From Chloroflexota bacterium (lineage in GTDB: Bacteria > Chloroflexota > Anaerolineae > Anaerolineales > Villigracilaceae), in the NCBI GenBank assembly GCA_023484185.1, contig JAMDBC010000145.1, positions 1,610 through 7,461 on the forward strand: 5,852 nucleotides of DNA. The letters are read 5' to 3'. Below, piece after piece: positions 5,030 to 5,852 of the stretch. Position 1 is the first letter of the stretch. Each line of letters opens with the position of its first letter. A program made the position numbers and the translations under genes. The notes beneath the pieces are model-generated. The model was not told where the DNA came from and did not search any database. It saw only the letters and a list, made by a program, of their open reading frames with translations.

Positions 5030-5852
5030 CTCCGCCTGAAACATCTTCCCTTCCACCGTCACCAACCGGACGCAGACTCTGCGTCCGGTTTTGACCTGTA
5101 CTTGCGCAGGTACAAGTATTTTTATCTCATGGGATATTTCGCCGCTTCTTACCGGACGTTGAGCCTGGGCTGCGCTTCTAAATATTTTCCCATCCCAGTC
5201 CGGATCCACATCCCAATAGTCGAGCGGAAGACGCGTTTCGATCCTTATCAAATCTTTTTCAATGGCAATTTCTATTTTCGCCGATCCTGACAAAGAAAAA
5301 GGGAGACGCGCGTCTCGCTCCAAAGAAAAAGCCTCGGCCTGTGAGGCAACCAATCTCCGAAGAGTAGTATGTACCGCGCGGGAGGCAACATCTGACGCCA
5401 TAAATCTACGCCCAAGCCGGGCCGCAACGATTGGTGCGGTGCCGGAACCACAGAAAAAATCCGCCACAAGATCACCCGGGTTGGACGAGGCAAGAATGAT
5501 CCGCTCCAACATGCTTTCGGGTTTTTGTGTCGGATATCCTGTCCGCTCATTGTGAAGGCGCGCAACAACTGGAAAATACCACCAGTCTTCGGGAACCTTG
5601 CCCCGTTCAAGATTTGGAACTTTCCCGAAGCCTGCCTTCGGTGATGCATTAAAAGTCCGCACCGTGGATGGATTGTACGGCTCGCGCACAGCATTCACAT
5701 TGAAGGTGTAATCACTGCTTTTGACATAAACCAGAATGGTGTCGTGCTTGCGATTGAAGGCGCTGCGGATCGGCGACGGGCCATGATAAGTCCAAATAAT
5801 TTCATTGAGAAAATTCTGAGGGCCAAATAGCTCATCCATCAATGTGAATGCT
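5018..5852 (-). CDS. Beta-class DNA methyltransferase (N6-adenine or N4-cytosine), C-terminal part
   Basis: The frame is open across the right edge, so the gene is cut at its 5' end; 277 residues are in the window. Counting from the Met-Met pair at 5842: MMDELFGPQNFLNEIIW (1-17), the usual stretch after the catalytic DPPY region; NRKHDTILVYVKSSDYTF (30-47); YPTQKP (103-108); and the S-adenosylmethionine loop DFFCGSGTAPIVAARLGRRF (128-147) followed by the acidic ASDV (149-152). The order, with the catalytic region first and SAM motif last, fits the beta class used by many restriction-modification and orphan methyltransferases. The catalytic motif itself lies beyond the window, so base and site specificity cannot be read. 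Residues from about 180 form a beta-rich tail (DYWDVDPDWDGKIFRS, EIKILVPAQVQVK) of unknown role. The apparent TTG/ATG start at 5842 is only where the window truncates it. Its 3' end overlaps the convergent regulator by 12 bp. Confidence 0.9.
   Translation of the reverse strand, partial: AFTLMDELFGPQNFLNEIIWTYHGPSPIRSAFNRKHDTILVYVKSSDYTFNVNAVREPYNPSTVRTFNASPKAGFGKVPNLERGKVPEDWWYFPVVARLHNERTGYPTQKPESMLERIILASSNPGDLVADFFCGSGTAPIVAARLGRRFMASDVASRAVHTTLRRLVASQAEAFSLERDARLPFSLSGSAKIEIAIEKDLIRIETRLPLDYWDVDPDWDGKIFRSAAQAQRPVRSGEISHEIKILVPAQVQVKTGRRVCVRLVTVEGKMFQAELNV
5064..5092 (+). terminator. Strong stem-loop terminator for the response regulator, inside the methyltransferase gene
   Basis: AACCGGACGCAG (5064-5075) and CTGCGTCCGGTT (5079-5090) form a perfect 12-bp stem with a 3-nt loop, followed on the plus strand by TTTTG. 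It lies 34 bp after the regulator's stop codon. Four T is short for an intrinsic terminator. On the minus strand it lies in codons for the methyltransferase tail, with no T-run after it. Confidence 0.55.
5099..5123 (+). terminator. Second stem-loop with T-run, back-up terminator
   Basis: TACTTG (5099-5104) pairs with CAAGTA (5113-5118) across an 8-nt loop, followed by five T (5119-5123). A competing pairing, ACCTG (5094-5098) with CAGGT (5107-5111), shares the loop. The stem is weaker than the one at 5064-5090, so it probably acts as a back-up. Confidence 0.35.

Noticed and set aside
5272..5694. 140-codon frame overlapping the methyltransferase on the same strand
   Set aside because: It is an alternative frame with none of the methyltransferase motifs, which are all in the 5018-5852 frame.
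1..5852. CRISPR array or rRNA
   Set aside because: No regularly spaced repeats and no rRNA-like stretches were seen on either strand.

Overview
The window looks like a piece of a bacterial chromosome from the Chloroflexota, probably class Anaerolineae. I infer this from the general style of the response regulator, the methyltransferase and the pair of tyrosine recombinases; no search was run and there is no rRNA, so the assignment is moderate at best. Two genes are cut or suspect at the window ends: a DNA methyltransferase runs off the right edge, and a NACHT-like NTPase stops inside a 27-bp inverted repeat that starts exactly at base 1.

Layout, left to right. (1) 19-1299, minus: a STAND/NACHT-type NTPase with an eroded Walker A (Lys replaced by Ala) and Walker B. 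It ends where the NACHT core ends, with no C-terminal sensor domain. (2) About 1300-1536: divergent control region with an 11-bp tandem repeat. (3) 1537-1923 and 1859-3010, plus: a small winged-helix plus zinc-ribbon protein whose 3' end overlaps a tyrosine recombinase by 65 bp. The recombinase has a strong ribosome binding site inside the first gene and a complete catalytic set. (4) 3026-4024, minus: a second, Xer/integrase-type tyrosine recombinase, convergent with the first and 15 bp away. (5) 4116-4187, minus: initiator tRNA-fMet with a good sigma70-type promoter and a likely terminator; its 3' end faces the second recombinase. (6) 4380-5029, plus: an OmpR/PhoB-type response regulator broken by a single-base frameshift near 4526. 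Its receiver lacks the phospho-acceptor Asp, and a repeat-rich control region lies upstream. (7) 5018 to the right edge, minus: the C-terminal part of a beta-class adenine/cytosine-N4 DNA methyltransferase, convergent and overlapping the regulator by 12 bp. Two stem-loops with T-runs inside its coding sequence look like terminators for the regulator.

How the parts may work together (inference): bases 1-4187 read as an accessory region beside a tRNA gene, with two integrases, a possible excisionase-like accessory protein and a defence-type NTPase. The 27-bp inverted repeat around the NTPase body could be an invertible switch served by the neighbouring tyrosine recombinase, since inversion would give a short truncated protein. 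It could equally be an assembly fold-back. Telling these apart is the most valuable check here.
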